This document shows positions 14,710 through 23,198 of a DNA stretch of 39,798 nucleotides, piece after piece. The DNA comes from a virus. The stretch spans positions 1-39,798 of the IMG/VR virus record IMGVR_UViG_3300042884_000166. One strand, 5' to 3'. Positions within the stretch are counted from its first letter, which is position 1. Each line of letters begins with the position of its first letter. Both the position numbers and the translations under genes were made by a program. The notes beneath the pieces were generated by a model that saw nothing but the letters and a program-made list of their open reading frames with translations, was not told the DNA's origin and did not search any database.

Positions 14710-14975
14710 CAATGTAATCCACCTTTCAGACCTTCGGTCTCTAACTCAAGCTCTCTTGCGATATTCCTGAGTGTTGCTATTAGAAGAATTGTTTCTTCTC
14801 TGTATTGAGGATCTAAACTAGAGTCGTGTTTGTTGCGACGGTAGTCTAAATATTCTTCGAACACTTGTTCCAATCGCTGAGCAACTGGTGAGACTGGCAC
14901 TCCATCAATATTGATATCGATTACCAGTTCACCTTCTTCAACGAAAGGCATAATGTGGACGTGCTTGATTTCCAT
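14709..14975 (-). CDS. Hypothetical protein, 88 aa
   Basis: Starts MEIKHVHIMPFVEEGELVID with a clear strand-rich N-terminus and a helical C-terminus (QRLEQVFEEYLDYRRN; ETILLIATLRNIARELELE). It is coupled on both sides: two bases after the DUF3310 gene and TGATG overlap with the exonuclease. Ribosome site AAGGATAAAT. No family recognised. Confidence 0.6.
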   Translation of the reverse strand: MEIKHVHIMPFVEEGELVIDINIDGVPVSPVAQRLEQVFEEYLDYRRNKHDSSLDPQYREETILLIATLRNIARELELETEGLKGGLH

Positions 14976-14977
14976 AT

Positions 14978-15388
14978 TTATCCTTGGTTAGTGTACCGAC
15001 GGTCGGCTTCCGCAGCGAAATCCATCTCCCACTGCTCTATCGTTCCAGTCGTGAATCCATCATCGCTGATTTGTCTACGCAGAACTTCGTTCAGTGTTGC
15101 GAATGGGACATCTCCACCATGGAATCTAGACTTGTAGTCCGCCTGTTCAGCAGCTTTGGAGGCTTCGATCACTAACAGCTCACGCTTCTTCGCTAGATAG
15201 TGCATCGCTTTGTCAAGATCCTCTATTGCCTTCTCAGGACCTCCCTTACGACCGAGTCGCCAGAGGTATTTAGTTGCATTACCTAGCAGATAGTCCCAAC
15301 CCATGCCTACAACGATATCCCAATGATCTGGTAATCCGTTGGCATTCTTGTAATGGGCACCACCGACTTGCTTATCGTTAGCACTCAT
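14978..15388 (-). CDS. DUF3310-containing phage protein
   Basis: The 136-residue product carries the DUF3310 (protein of unknown function) signature VGGAHYKN near residues 8-15, then DHWDIVVGMGWDYLLGNATKYLWRLGRKGGPEKAIEDLDKAMHYL, split here for length into its hallmark parts: a YLLGNATKY turn and W-R-x-GRK-GG-EKA-EDL-KA. The domain is common in T7-like and other phages near nucleotide-metabolism genes and is often annotated nucleotide kinase-like; the reaction is unknown. Its start overlaps the MazG stop by one base. Confidence 0.82.
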   Translation of the reverse strand: MSANDKQVGGAHYKNANGLPDHWDIVVGMGWDYLLGNATKYLWRLGRKGGPEKAIEDLDKAMHYLAKKRELLVIEASKAAEQADYKSRFHGGDVPFATLNEVLRRQISDDGFTTGTIEQWEMDFAAEADRRYTNQG

Positions 15389-15696
15389 TATCGATTGTCT
15401 CCAGATCCTGATAGCACGGCTCGCTTCATACGGCTAGCGAGTTTGTCTAAGTTCATCTGAGCGACTTCTTCAAGAGTGAATCCTAATTCTTGCGCTGCTA
15501 GAGTTACGCACCAGAGTACGTCTCCGAGTTCTTTAGCGACTTCTACACGATCAACTTCGGTATTGTCACGGACTGCTTTAGCATACTTACTGGCAATCTC
15601 ACCAGCTTCGCCTGCGATATTCAACACTGCATATGTAATGTCAGCTGTTGGTAGTTTAGTGCTCATAGCACCTAATTGATACTCATTAAGTTTCAT
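15388..15696 (-). CDS. MazG-like nucleotide pyrophosphohydrolase
   Basis: The start is MKLNEYQLGAMSTKLPTADI (AGGAGTCGTAC upstream); 102 residues. The MazG metal-binding helices are visible: AGEAGEIASKYAKA (E-x2-E) followed by EVAKELGDVLWCVT (E-x2-D). The family hydrolyses NTPs or dNTPs to monophosphates, and phage versions may limit (p)ppGpp-related signals or non-canonical dNTPs. With predicted modified thymidine, removing canonical dTTP or dUTP would make sense, but substrate is not shown. Hammerhead HH-b lies directly upstream, so this is the first gene of its processed mRNA. Confidence 0.85.
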   Translation of the reverse strand: MKLNEYQLGAMSTKLPTADITYAVLNIAGEAGEIASKYAKAVRDNTEVDRVEVAKELGDVLWCVTLAAQELGFTLEEVAQMNLDKLASRMKRAVLSGSGDNR

Positions 15697-15717
15697 GTAC
15701 GACTCCTGTAATAGGTT

Positions 15718-15776
15718 GTGTAAGACCACGACTCTCCCGAGTGGTGGTTTCGTCCATTAGGACTCATCAGTTACAC
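15718..15776 (-). ncRNA. Hammerhead ribozyme HH-b (type I)
   Basis: Leftward strand: stem I GUGUAA/UUACAC, CUGAUGA, stem II GUCC-UAAU-GGAC, GAAA, stem III CCACCACU/AGUCGUGG with one C-C mismatch and loop CGGGAG, then U16.1-C17 (complement of 15724). The TAG stop of the thymidylate-synthase-like gene shares one base with stem I. Cleavage would separate that gene from the MazG-DUF3310-exonuclease unit. Confidence 0.92.
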
Positions 15777-16828
15777 TATTGAGTTACTGTGTCTGGATTA
15801 GTCAGATCTTGACCATGTCCAATGATTTGCTCTGGTGTCTTCAGACGACGTTGCAACCATTCAATGGATGCTGTCTTGAAGTCACACTGTGACATATACT
15901 TCTGTAACAAGTTGATAGCACCAAAGGTGTCACCAGACTTGTGTTGTGTATACGCAAAGTACAACGGTTGAGCTACTCTAGTAAATGATTGATTAGAATA
16001 GTTCTTTGCTGTGCTCTCAGGATACTCACAGAAATGTGCACACTCCGATAAGAATGTATCCGCATCGTTCACGAGTGGGAACGGTTGGTTGTCTATCTCA
16101 GTGTAAGGATCGTTGACTCGGATCGCACCTAACATCACATCGTGACGATATCGCTCTACAAGTTTAGTCCAAGCTGGAAGATCAGTGTACACATGCATAC
16201 AATTGGAAACTTGATAGTAGTGTCCTACTTTCACTCCAACTGCTGCTGCGACATACTCTTGAATCATAGAGAAGTGACTCTTGTTCGCACCTAGAGCTCC
16301 CCAGATCAAGTCGTTGCTACGGTTGAACACTGTAAGATGTAACTTACCACCACGAATCTTGAAGACCATTTGCGTATTGCAAGCCTTATCCTTCGTGATC
16401 TTGTTTAGATCTAGTGTACACCATAGTTGAACAACTGCCTGACGAGTGTCGTGATTCTGACGCAACTGGTTGACAACCTCTCTCAACTGGTCGAATCCGA
16501 AATGATTTCTCATACGGAATCCATACGCAGCATTGAAAGTCTTACCATCGTCACTGAAGTTTGCCATGTTCTTGACAATCTTTGCGAGGAACGATAAGTC
16601 GTTTCTACCAGCTAGCATCCACAGTCCTTCAAGATAATTGAAGAATGGATTCTCATCACGAATTGGACAAAAGATCTGTCGCTCGAGAGGCTTTAGATAT
16701 TCAATGGTTGTGATACCATCAAACTCTAATGTAGGACCATTACGAGATGCCTGTGGAAAGCCACTGTCCAACGCATGGTTGATCATTAGTGGCAATCCGA
16801 CATGGGCATTCTTAACTGATACTTGCAT
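15776..16828 (-). CDS. Thymidylate-synthase-like enzyme (candidate dUMP hydroxymethylase)
   Basis: A 350-residue thymidylate synthase-fold protein. The catalytic cysteine is Cys150 in KDKACNTQMVF; the conserved Arg-Ser and Asp-x2 region is VFNRSNDLIWGALGANKSHF (Arg170), with GHYYQVSNCMHVYTD as the C-terminal ligand segment. Canonical enzymes have P-C-H next to the nucleophile and R-S-x-D-x2-LG-PFN; here A-C-N and WGALGAN replace them. Such departures are typical of hydroxymethylases and other specialised relatives in phages with modified pyrimidines. With dCMP deaminase, the P-loop kinase and glycosyltransferase it probably makes 5-hydroxymethyl-dUMP. Plain dTMP synthesis cannot be excluded. 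Confidence 0.8.
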   Translation of the reverse strand: MQVSVKNAHVGLPLMINHALDSGFPQASRNGPTLEFDGITTIEYLKPLERQIFCPIRDENPFFNYLEGLWMLAGRNDLSFLAKIVKNMANFSDDGKTFNAAYGFRMRNHFGFDQLREVVNQLRQNHDTRQAVVQLWCTLDLNKITKDKACNTQMVFKIRGGKLHLTVFNRSNDLIWGALGANKSHFSMIQEYVAAAVGVKVGHYYQVSNCMHVYTDLPAWTKLVERYRHDVMLGAIRVNDPYTEIDNQPFPLVNDADTFLSECAHFCEYPESTAKNYSNQSFTRVAQPLYFAYTQHKSGDTFGAINLLQKYMSQCDFKTASIEWLQRRLKTPEQIIGHGQDLTNPDTVTQ

Positions 16829-17408
16829 TGCAGAACTCCTTCACGAGGTTGTCTACATAGGTGTTGCAGTTATCACGGTCATCGTACAATACATTCATAC
16901 GACTATCCCACTCACGCCAAGTTGTGCTTTGCTTCTTCACAGTGCGGAAATAATTCTGCCTGTCAGCGATCTGCTGTTCTGTGAATGGCTCAGTACGACC
17001 TGTGCGAGCAATGGCGGATTCAATCATAACGTCGACAGAAGTGTTCAGTAACACCATGTGACAGTCATGACCAGCATCCAACTGTGGCTTCAAGAATTCC
17101 TTCCACGGCTCTATCGAACCAGTGGCACGGACTCCCTCGCAGATGACATTACCTTTCGGTAACAACTCTGCAACCAAACGTTGTGTCTCTTCTTTGCTCT
17201 CGAGAGAGTCGAGACCGCCATAGATAACTCGATACGAACCTAGGATGTAGGTGTTGATCTTTGGCAGATAACTGTACAACACACGCTCAGTCTTAGACCG
17301 TGCTGGTCGTAAAGTGTCTACTGTAGGACCATACTTCTCGATCAAGTTACGGATGATTGTAGTCTTACCAGAGGCATTTCCACCTCGAATTTGTACAAAT
17401 GTACTCAT
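16812..17408 (-). CDS. P-loop (deoxy)nucleotide or hydroxymethyl-dU kinase
   Basis: A 198-residue P-loop kinase with Walker A GGNASGKTT (residues 9-17), a later acidic strand (GNVICEGVRATG) and a lid-type arginine region (IARTGRTEPFTEQQIADRQ). The GGN-x-SGK loop occurs in the kinases of thymidine-hypermodifying phages, which act on 5-hydroxymethyl-dUMP or on hydroxymethyl-uracil in DNA. It overlaps the TS-like gene by 17 bases, a strong operon link. Alternatively it could be a general dNMP kinase. Confidence 0.78.
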   Translation of the reverse strand: MSTFVQIRGGNASGKTTIIRNLIEKYGPTVDTLRPARSKTERVLYSYLPKINTYILGSYRVIYGGLDSLESKEETQRLVAELLPKGNVICEGVRATGSIEPWKEFLKPQLDAGHDCHMVLLNTSVDVMIESAIARTGRTEPFTEQQIADRQNYFRTVKKQSTTWREWDSRMNVLYDDRDNCNTYVDNLVKEFCNASIS

Positions 17409-17409
17409 A

Positions 17410-17949
17410 TCAAATCTCCAAATTTACTGTTCTGAAAGTTAGCGAATATCTCATACTGCTGTCGTTAGATAAAGCTGGGACATCGTGTTGCATCAGACTG
17501 TTAGCATTACCATCGAACAGGATTATTTCACCATTCTGAGTTATGTAATGATCTACCATATCATCGCTATTCCATTTCACTCTAAACAATCTAGGTGATC
17601 CGAAACTTAGATTAATAATTAGATCATCTGGACCTGTTATCTCATCGACATGATAGGGAATTCCTAGCTTGCCATCTGGATACTGTCCGATTAACACATA
17701 CTCAACTTTGATGTTGAATCTGTCCTCAATGTCTTTCTTGATTGCACTCACCACTGGAGAGGTCTCCCACGGTGAACACTTCAGAGTCTTACCAGCGTAG
17801 TAGAAATCTGAGGTTCCAAAACCTTTGGTTGGTCTTCCGATCAACTTACGGTTTGTCTTTGGATCCCAACGTTCAACTGGAGGATCAAACTCGAAGTCTG
17901 GTGTAAATTGAAAATCTGAAGGATAAAACTTAAGATGTTGTAGTCTCAT
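17410..17949 (-). CDS. AlkB-like 2-oxoglutarate/Fe(II) dioxygenase
   Basis: A complete 179-residue protein with the AlkB ligand set: His100 and Asp102 (PYHVDE), His155 (LMQHDVP) and the Arg-x5-Arg 2-oxoglutarate motif RYSLTFR (Arg167, Arg173). It follows the polymerase start region and precedes the kinase by one base. AlkB proteins remove alkyl groups from DNA or RNA. In this cluster it could instead oxidise a thymine modification, as the related TET/JBP enzymes do; both readings are possible and sequence alone does not decide. Confidence 0.85.
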   Translation of the reverse strand: MRLQHLKFYPSDFQFTPDFEFDPPVERWDPKTNRKLIGRPTKGFGTSDFYYAGKTLKCSPWETSPVVSAIKKDIEDRFNIKVEYVLIGQYPDGKLGIPYHVDEITGPDDLIINLSFGSPRLFRVKWNSDDMVDHYITQNGEIILFDGNANSLMQHDVPALSNDSSMRYSLTFRTVNLEI

Positions 17950-17958
17950 AATTTCTCC

Positions 17959-19698
17959 TCAATGAGTTTCCCACCAGTCTTTACCGATCTTAGCTTCTGC
18001 TCCGACAGGAATACGAACACCAAGAAACTCTCCAGCTTCTAGTGCAGAGTCTACAGCAATCTTGGATACCAACTCAGCATGTTCCTCTTTGACGGTGATC
18101 TGTTGCTCGTCGTGAACAAACGCTGAAATCCAAAAGTCTTTGCCGTTTACTAGTCCTGCTTTCTCACAGTTCTTCTCAGTAGTAACTACCCACTGTTTAG
18201 CTATGATAGCTGCGGCACCTTGAAGTAGACTGTTGATCGCACCATGACCAGATCGAACTGGTAACTTACGACCATCTAAAGCAAGAACATAACCACGCTC
18301 TGAAGCCTTCTTCACTTTCTCTGAGAACGTACCAAATGCTGGCAAACTTGTGAAGAATTTCTGCTTCATCGATTTACCTTCTTTGGTTCCACCACCTACG
18401 ATGGCTCCCATCTTAGCATCGCCTGCTCCATATAGGAGTGCGTATGTGAAAGTCTTAGCCACGTCGCGGGACGGTAGACCTGCTGCTTCCATTGTGCGTG
18501 TGTGTACATCACCATGCATAATCTCATTGGCATAATCACCATTGTCATATGCTGCTAGATAATGTGCCAAGCAACGCAATTCGATACCAGACAAATCCAC
18601 ACCAACTAGTTTGTAACCACCAGGTACTGTGAACAACTGACGGATCTCTTTGCCGTATGGTTTACGAACAGAAGGAATCTGTGCCATGTTAGGATAGCTA
18701 TGAGTAGCACGACCTGTATGTGCACCATTAACATTCATACGACCATGGATGCGACCGTTGCGAACTAAACGCAACCAAGCATTAGAACCTTCACCTAACA
18801 TACCAATACGCTTCTCTAACATAAAGTAGACAGCAAGCTTCTTGGCTTCGGGATAGTCGAGAGCGTTTAGAATTTCTTCGTTGATCTCAGCTTTCCCACT
18901 AGGTGTAAATTCTGTAGGTTTCCAGTCGTAGTTCTTCTTGAACCAGTACGCAATGTGATCTCGAGATGACGGATTGAACTCAATGACTTGGTCTTTGAGT
19001 GGTTTGCCTGTCTTCTCAGATGTGCGTTTGATAGTTCGAGTAGGGAACACTGTCACGAGACTCTTGCGAATCTCCTCGCGCTGTTCTGCCAGATCGGCAT
19101 ACATTTCGGAGGCAGCTTTCTCGTTGAATGTGAAACCATTAATCTCCATGCGAACAGCTGTCTGTTGCATCTTAGTTTCAATCTCGAGTGCTTTCGGTGA
19201 TATGTTCTGAGACACTAGATACTTGTACAGTTGTACAGTGGTCTTGTTGTCTTGAATACAATACTCTAACATTTCAGGGGAGTAAGTTTGCCAGTCTCCA
19301 GCATCGAAGTCGCCTTTATGCTCTCCGATCCTTTGACCCCAAGCCTTCAGTGTGTGCGAACCATACATTGCTGGTTCTAGACCTACAGGCTTTACTCTGA
19401 AGTCGTGATTCCTGATATCTTGATATGCTAACTTCGCCATAATCAAAGTGTCGCTAAGCTTCACTTCGGGATTAGGCTCCCACTTGAATAGTTTGTTTAG
19501 AACAGGGATGTCATAGTCAATAATGTTATGACCCACTAGTTCTTCTGCTTGTGACAGCAGTTTGAGACCTTCTTTGATCTCCATGTCACCAACATAACTA
19601 TTAATCTCGTCAGTGTCCACGTTATGGATTACCATACAGTGTGCTTTTGTCACCTGTAGATATAATCCATTAGTCTCAATGTCAAATGCTAATTTCAA
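17959..19698 (-). CDS. Family A DNA polymerase (T7-like)
   Basis: A 579-residue polymerase with N-terminal 3'-5' exonuclease (FDIETNG, Asp6/Glu8; VGHNIIDYDIPVLN) and the three polymerase motifs: A, VGVDLSGIELRCLAHYL; B, RDVAKTFTYALLYGAG; C, AFVHDEQQITV. It is clearly shorter than T7 gp5 (about 704 residues), so the thumb insertion that binds thioredoxin is probably absent. It would replicate the phage genome with the primase-helicase and SSB next door. It lies 28 bases after the primase-helicase gene. Confidence 0.95.
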   Translation of the reverse strand: MKLAFDIETNGLYLQVTKAHCMVIHNVDTDEINSYVGDMEIKEGLKLLSQAEELVGHNIIDYDIPVLNKLFKWEPNPEVKLSDTLIMAKLAYQDIRNHDFRVKPVGLEPAMYGSHTLKAWGQRIGEHKGDFDAGDWQTYSPEMLEYCIQDNKTTVQLYKYLVSQNISPKALEIETKMQQTAVRMEINGFTFNEKAASEMYADLAEQREEIRKSLVTVFPTRTIKRTSEKTGKPLKDQVIEFNPSSRDHIAYWFKKNYDWKPTEFTPSGKAEINEEILNALDYPEAKKLAVYFMLEKRIGMLGEGSNAWLRLVRNGRIHGRMNVNGAHTGRATHSYPNMAQIPSVRKPYGKEIRQLFTVPGGYKLVGVDLSGIELRCLAHYLAAYDNGDYANEIMHGDVHTRTMEAAGLPSRDVAKTFTYALLYGAGDAKMGAIVGGGTKEGKSMKQKFFTSLPAFGTFSEKVKKASERGYVLALDGRKLPVRSGHGAINSLLQGAAAIIAKQWVVTTEKNCEKAGLVNGKDFWISAFVHDEQQITVKEEHAELVSKIAVDSALEAGEFLGVRIPVGAEAKIGKDWWETH

Positions 19699-19726
19699 TA
19701 CGTTCTCCTAAAAGAGTAACTGTTGT

Positions 19727-21337
19727 CTAAAATCCATCTATAGAATCTACTGCTACTGTGTAGTTTGAGAGTCGTCCAGAGAATGGGTCGTATGACATCT
19801 TGCCACACTTACCTACTTCTCCTGTGAATCGATTCTTCAATACACGGATGGTTGTTACGTTTGCATCTCCATTGTCTGATTGTTGATTTCTTTCGAGACC
19901 AATCACCATGTCTGAGAGCTGTCCAATCGCTGCTGATCCTCGCAGTTGAGACAAAGAAGTCTCAGCTCCGTTCTCATGTCCTTCGCCCATAGGTCTGCGA
20001 AGATGCGACACCAGAATCAATCCGATACCTGTCTCTTCAACCAGTGTGCGTAACATGGTCATAGCGTTGTCAATCATGCGTCGTTCGTCGCCATCACCTA
20101 AACCAGAAACTAGGATGGACAAGTGATCTAGGATCACCCATTTACACTCTAAACCTCTAGCCATGAATCGAACTTTGTTCAACATGTTCTCAACTTCAGA
20201 CGAACCGAAGTGGTCATACATAAACAAATTGTCGTTGGCGATGATCTTGTCGTATGCCTTGCGAAATTCCTCAGGAGTGACACCTGCACGACTGATATGT
20301 AAAGGTCTGTTCAACTCAATACCCATCAATCCTAAAGCTGTCCTACGAGGATTCTCCTCTAGCATAATCATGCCGACCTTCTCTTCTTTCTTGATGAGGT
20401 GACATGCTAACTCACGAACGAATGCAGATTTACCTACACCCGAACCAGCAGTTACAGTGACAAGTTCTCCCTGTCGTAAACCACGGGTTATTCTGTTGAG
20501 TCCTTCGAATGGGTAGTCGACGGTGGAGATTACATCTTCTCTACTGACAACATCCCACAGATCTTTACCAGACACAATTCCATCTGGTCTGTAGGATTGT
20601 GCACCCCACATTGCATCTTGAAGATCCTTGACTCTACCAGCCATGAGCATCTCATTCGCATCTTTCATAGGCAAATGAGCAATCTTACATGTACCAGGTT
20701 TCAGAAGTTCTGCGCATTTCTTTGCAGCTTCTTGACCAGGTTCATCCATGTCGAACATGATAATGATTTCTTCGAAACGCTCTAGCCAGTCTAGATTCTG
20801 ACGGAAACATCTGACAGCTCCCTGTGCACCATTAGGTACAGAGACAACTGGCCACTTGTTTCCTTGAACCTGCGACATAGACAATGCGTCGATCTCACCT
20901 TCAGTCACAACGATCTTACGACCGATCAACTTTTGGTTCTGACCGAAGAATGGTAACTTAGCACCATTACCGATGATCTCAAAGTTCTTCTGTTGGTCTT
21001 TCAACTTGACAGCAATCAACTCGCCATCTTTGTAGTATGGGAACGCTTGTACGACTTTGCCGTTGTGCTTCCCTACTTTAACTCCAAACTTCTCTGCTGT
21101 CTCCAATGAAATGGATCTGGCAGATAGAGGCTTCACTGTCCACTCTAAGAATGGCTTCAGTGATTTCTCAACTTCTTTCTTTGATGCTGCTTTCTCTACG
21201 CCACCTGTAGCATTTTTATGGATGCCACAAGCGAAACAGTAGGTGTGCTGATCTGCATACACAGCGTTAGCGTCTGAACTCCCACACGCATCACACGAGG
21301 TGTGGTGTAGAAATTCTGCTTGTTCTTTATCTTGCAT
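19727..21337 (-). CDS. Primase-helicase (T7 gp4-like)
   Basis: 536 residues in three parts. An N-terminal zinc ribbon (Cys15, Cys18, Cys34, Cys37 in TSCDACG and YCFACG) selects primer sites. A TOPRIM primase follows (VVTEGEIDALSMSQ; IIIMFDMDEPGQEAAKKC). The C-terminal RecA-type ring helicase has Walker A TAGSGVGKSAF and Walker B WVILDHLSIL. Full T7 gp4A-type protein. It makes primers and unwinds DNA ahead of the family A polymerase. Confidence 0.95.
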   Translation of the reverse strand: MQDKEQAEFLHHTSCDACGSSDANAVYADQHTYCFACGIHKNATGGVEKAASKKEVEKSLKPFLEWTVKPLSARSISLETAEKFGVKVGKHNGKVVQAFPYYKDGELIAVKLKDQQKNFEIIGNGAKLPFFGQNQKLIGRKIVVTEGEIDALSMSQVQGNKWPVVSVPNGAQGAVRCFRQNLDWLERFEEIIIMFDMDEPGQEAAKKCAELLKPGTCKIAHLPMKDANEMLMAGRVKDLQDAMWGAQSYRPDGIVSGKDLWDVVSREDVISTVDYPFEGLNRITRGLRQGELVTVTAGSGVGKSAFVRELACHLIKKEEKVGMIMLEENPRRTALGLMGIELNRPLHISRAGVTPEEFRKAYDKIIANDNLFMYDHFGSSEVENMLNKVRFMARGLECKWVILDHLSILVSGLGDGDERRMIDNAMTMLRTLVEETGIGLILVSHLRRPMGEGHENGAETSLSQLRGSAAIGQLSDMVIGLERNQQSDNGDANVTTIRVLKNRFTGEVGKCGKMSYDPFSGRLSNYTVAVDSIDGF

Positions 21338-21345
21338 TTAATTCT

Positions 21346-21392
21346 CCAAGTTAGAAACACTCTAACCCACTCGTAAGAATGGGCTAGGTAAA
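21346..21392 (-). other. Intergenic double hairpin between endonuclease I and primase-helicase
   Basis: The leftward RNA contains AGCCCAUUC-UUACGA-GUGGGUU (stem CCCA/UGGG extended) and then GUUAGA-GUGUU-UCUAAC just before the primase-helicase ribosome site. There is no GAAA-plus-CUGANGA pair, so this is not a hammerhead. It occupies the position where hammerheads lie elsewhere, so it could be a processing or translational control structure. The stems are visible; the function is inference. Confidence 0.4.
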
Positions 21393-21809
21393 TCAACTTT
21401 TCTTTGGTTCCAACAGCCATGCATCTGGAATAAATCTATCAGCATATAAGAATCCATGCTTGTCGCACCAATCCGCATATGTAGTCTTAGAGGCTTTGCT
21501 GATCTTAGATCGAGAGCCTGTGAATACAAATCTGATATCTAAGTCTGGATGCTGTTCCTTGATCAGAAGGTGCTTCTGACGGTCATCGACCATGAAGCGA
21601 CCCTTCGTCTCAATTATAATGCCATTGTGAAGGACAAAGTCTGGAGTGTAACGACTTGCTTTCGCTGGCTTTAGATACTTGATAGTGATGTTCTCATACT
21701 CAAATGGGATTTCCATCTGTGTCAATTGCTCAGCTATCTTCTCTTCAAGTCCAGAGCGAAATCCATATCGCACTCCAATTTGCTTAAAACTCTGCTTCTT
21801 CGCCTTCAT
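21393..21809 (-). CDS. Endonuclease I / Holliday-junction resolvase (T7 gp3-like)
   Basis: A 138-residue resolvase colinear with T7 endonuclease I. The catalytic residues map to Glu22 (FRSGLEEKIAEQL), Asp57 (RYTPDFVL), Glu67 and Lys69 (IIIETKGRF), each two positions later than in T7 (20, 55, 65, 67). The enzyme resolves branched DNA before packaging and helps break down host DNA. Its start lies inside the 3' end of the SSB gene (26-base overlap). Confidence 0.92.
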   Translation of the reverse strand: MKAKKQSFKQIGVRYGFRSGLEEKIAEQLTQMEIPFEYENITIKYLKPAKASRYTPDFVLHNGIIIETKGRFMVDDRQKHLLIKEQHPDLDIRFVFTGSRSKISKASKTTYADWCDKHGFLYADRFIPDAWLLEPKKS

Positions 21810-22338
21810 TCAGAACTTCCTTCTTGGTGGGAGTGCTATCAACGTCATCTTCTACTGCGAAGCCTTCGCCTTCATCACCAAACAAGGACTTATTGCCGAA
21901 CTCTACGAGCTCGATAATCTGAACAGCGTTCAAGTACAGTGCGACACCAGTGTTGATGCCTTTGTCGTATGGGTTGATACTAGCGTTCACCTTTACGATA
22001 GAACCGCCACCAATCTTCAAGTCATCCGTATTCTTGATCGGTTGACCTTTAGAGTTGAACAGGCGAGGTAGGTTCTTAGACTTGAAGGTGATAATCGTGT
22101 TACCCTCTTCGTCTTCTTTGAATGGGAAAATTGCTTTTGCAATCTTCTTGTTCCCAAACTCATCTGTGAACTTCTCTCGAACCTTGTCACAGAACTCTTG
22201 CACTTCTTTGTCATCACTGGGAACAGATAATGAAATCTTATAGACTCCCTCAGGACTCCATTTAGTATCTGGTCGTGTAAGCCATGGGTACATTGCAATG
22301 CCCTTGGGCGATGTGATTCTTTCCAAACGATCTGCCAT
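21784..22338 (-). CDS. Single-stranded DNA-binding protein (T7 gp2.5-like)
   Basis: A 184-residue OB-fold protein with the phage T7-type SSB layout: strand core YKISLSVPSDDKEVQEFCDK, the FKSKNLPRLFNSKGQPI and GGGSIVKVNASINPYD segments, and an acidic C-terminal tail (FAVEDDVDSTP...LNEGEEAEF) with terminal Phe, as needed to recruit polymerase and helicase. Located directly before endonuclease I, as in T7. The strong terminator at 22372-22407 lies just upstream. Confidence 0.9.
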   Translation of the reverse strand: MADRLERITSPKGIAMYPWLTRPDTKWSPEGVYKISLSVPSDDKEVQEFCDKVREKFTDEFGNKKIAKAIFPFKEDEEGNTIITFKSKNLPRLFNSKGQPIKNTDDLKIGGGSIVKVNASINPYDKGINTGVALYLNAVQIIELVEFGNKSLFGDEGEGFAVEDDVDSTPTKKEVLNEGEEAEF

Positions 22339-22371
22339 TTATTGATTTCCTCTCGAATAATGGTAAAGCAT

Positions 22372-22407
22372 AAAAAAGCCCAACCTAGTCGTTAGTTAGG
22401 AAGGGCT
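22372..22407 (-). terminator. Intrinsic-type terminator
   Basis: Leftward RNA forms AGCCC-UUCCUA-loop-UAGGUU-GGGCU followed by UUUUUU: a GC-rich stem with small internal loop and a six-U tract, just after the 92-residue wHTH-like gene. It would end transcripts coming from the RNA-polymerase region before SSB, separating early from replication genes, or act as a partial attenuator. It is the clearest terminator in the window. Confidence 0.75.
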
Positions 22408-22412
22408 GTGGA

Positions 22413-22691
22413 TTAAGCAAACAGTTGACGAAGCTGAACAGCTGTCTCTAAGTTTGCTCGTTGAACGCTAGTTAGTTTAGCTTCTTGGTCTCGTGTACCA
22501 AACGGTAACGAGTAGAATGCCTTACCACCACGCATTGTAGTGAACACTTTATGACCACGCTCACGAAGTTGAGATACAACTTGTGGGACATGCTTCACAT
22601 TGTATTTCTCAGCGATCTCACTGGCTGTTACACCGATGACTGGGTCTGCACCCATGATAGCTTTGATTACGAAGTGTTGATTCTGTGACAT
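22413..22691 (-). CDS. Winged-helix-like DNA-binding protein, 92 aa
   Basis: The product reads as a small winged-helix: GVTASEIAEKYNVKHVPQVV (helix-turn-helix with recognition helix) followed by SQLRERGHKVFTTMRGGKAFYSLP (wing). C-terminal helix ...TAVQLRQLFA. It might regulate phage or host transcription, or act in replication. It is alone between hammerhead HH-c and the terminator, so it would be produced as a single-gene mRNA with a processed 5' end and a terminated 3' end. Confidence 0.65.
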   Translation of the reverse strand: MSQNQHFVIKAIMGADPVIGVTASEIAEKYNVKHVPQVVSQLRERGHKVFTTMRGGKAFYSLPFGTRDQEAKLTSVQRANLETAVQLRQLFA

Positions 22692-22735
22692 AGTATTACT
22701 CCATTTCAGGTTGAGACGTATACACCATGTATGTT

Positions 22736-22787
22736 GTCTAAGACCGCATCTCTGCGGTTTCGTCCATTGAGGACTCGTCAGTTAGAC
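22736..22787 (-). ncRNA. Hammerhead ribozyme HH-c (type I)
   Basis: Leftward strand: stem I GUCUAA/UUAGAC, core CUGACGA (U7C, a tolerated position), stem II GUCC-UCAAU-GGAC, GAAA, stem III CCGCA-GAGA-UGCGG, U16.1 and C17 (complement of 22742). The TAA stop of the preceding gene is inside the 5' strand of stem I. Cleavage frees the winged-helix gene mRNA. Confidence 0.92.
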
Positions 22788-23129
22788 TAGGGGTGGGCGA
22801 TCGATCACAATGTGTGAACCAGCACCAGCTACGACGGTGGCATCTGCTTGCGCAGTTGTCGAAGTGGTAGTAGAGTTGTTGTTATCATCGTCCTCGTCAG
22901 AGCTCTTCATGCCTGTGTAATCAGTTTTGAAGTGCTTGTTCAGAGCATCAAGTTTGCCTTGATATTCATCGACGATTTTGAGTTCTTTCTCAATCGCGTC
23001 CATAAGATCAGCATGATCAGGAATCGAAAGAGGATTCGACAGAATAACTTCCACATTCATGGCATGTTTTCTGATGTGTGCGTCGTAGTGTGCACGACTC
23101 GCTAAAATTAATTTATTTCTGATACTCAT
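22782..23129 (-). CDS. Hypothetical acidic-tailed protein, 115 aa
   Basis: Starts MSIRNKLILASRAHYDAHIR after AAAGGATGTTAAC-like leader sequence (TAGGAGTTAACAC). The first 75 residues are helical; then comes a low-complexity stretch rich in Ser, Asp, Asn and Thr (KSSDEDDDNNNSTTTSTTAQ), and it ends HIVIDRPPLV, with the last Val codon and the stop within hammerhead HH-c. It follows HH-d, so it is bracketed by two ribozymes. Function unknown. Confidence 0.6.
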   Translation of the reverse strand: MSIRNKLILASRAHYDAHIRKHAMNVEVILSNPLSIPDHADLMDAIEKELKIVDEYQGKLDALNKHFKTDYTGMKSSDEDDDNNNSTTTSTTAQADATVVAGAGSHIVIDRPPLV

Positions 23130-23198
23130 AGTGTTAACTCCTAAAGGATGTTAAACTACAGGAGGATTCGACTCAGGATATCGATATAGTTTGATTAT

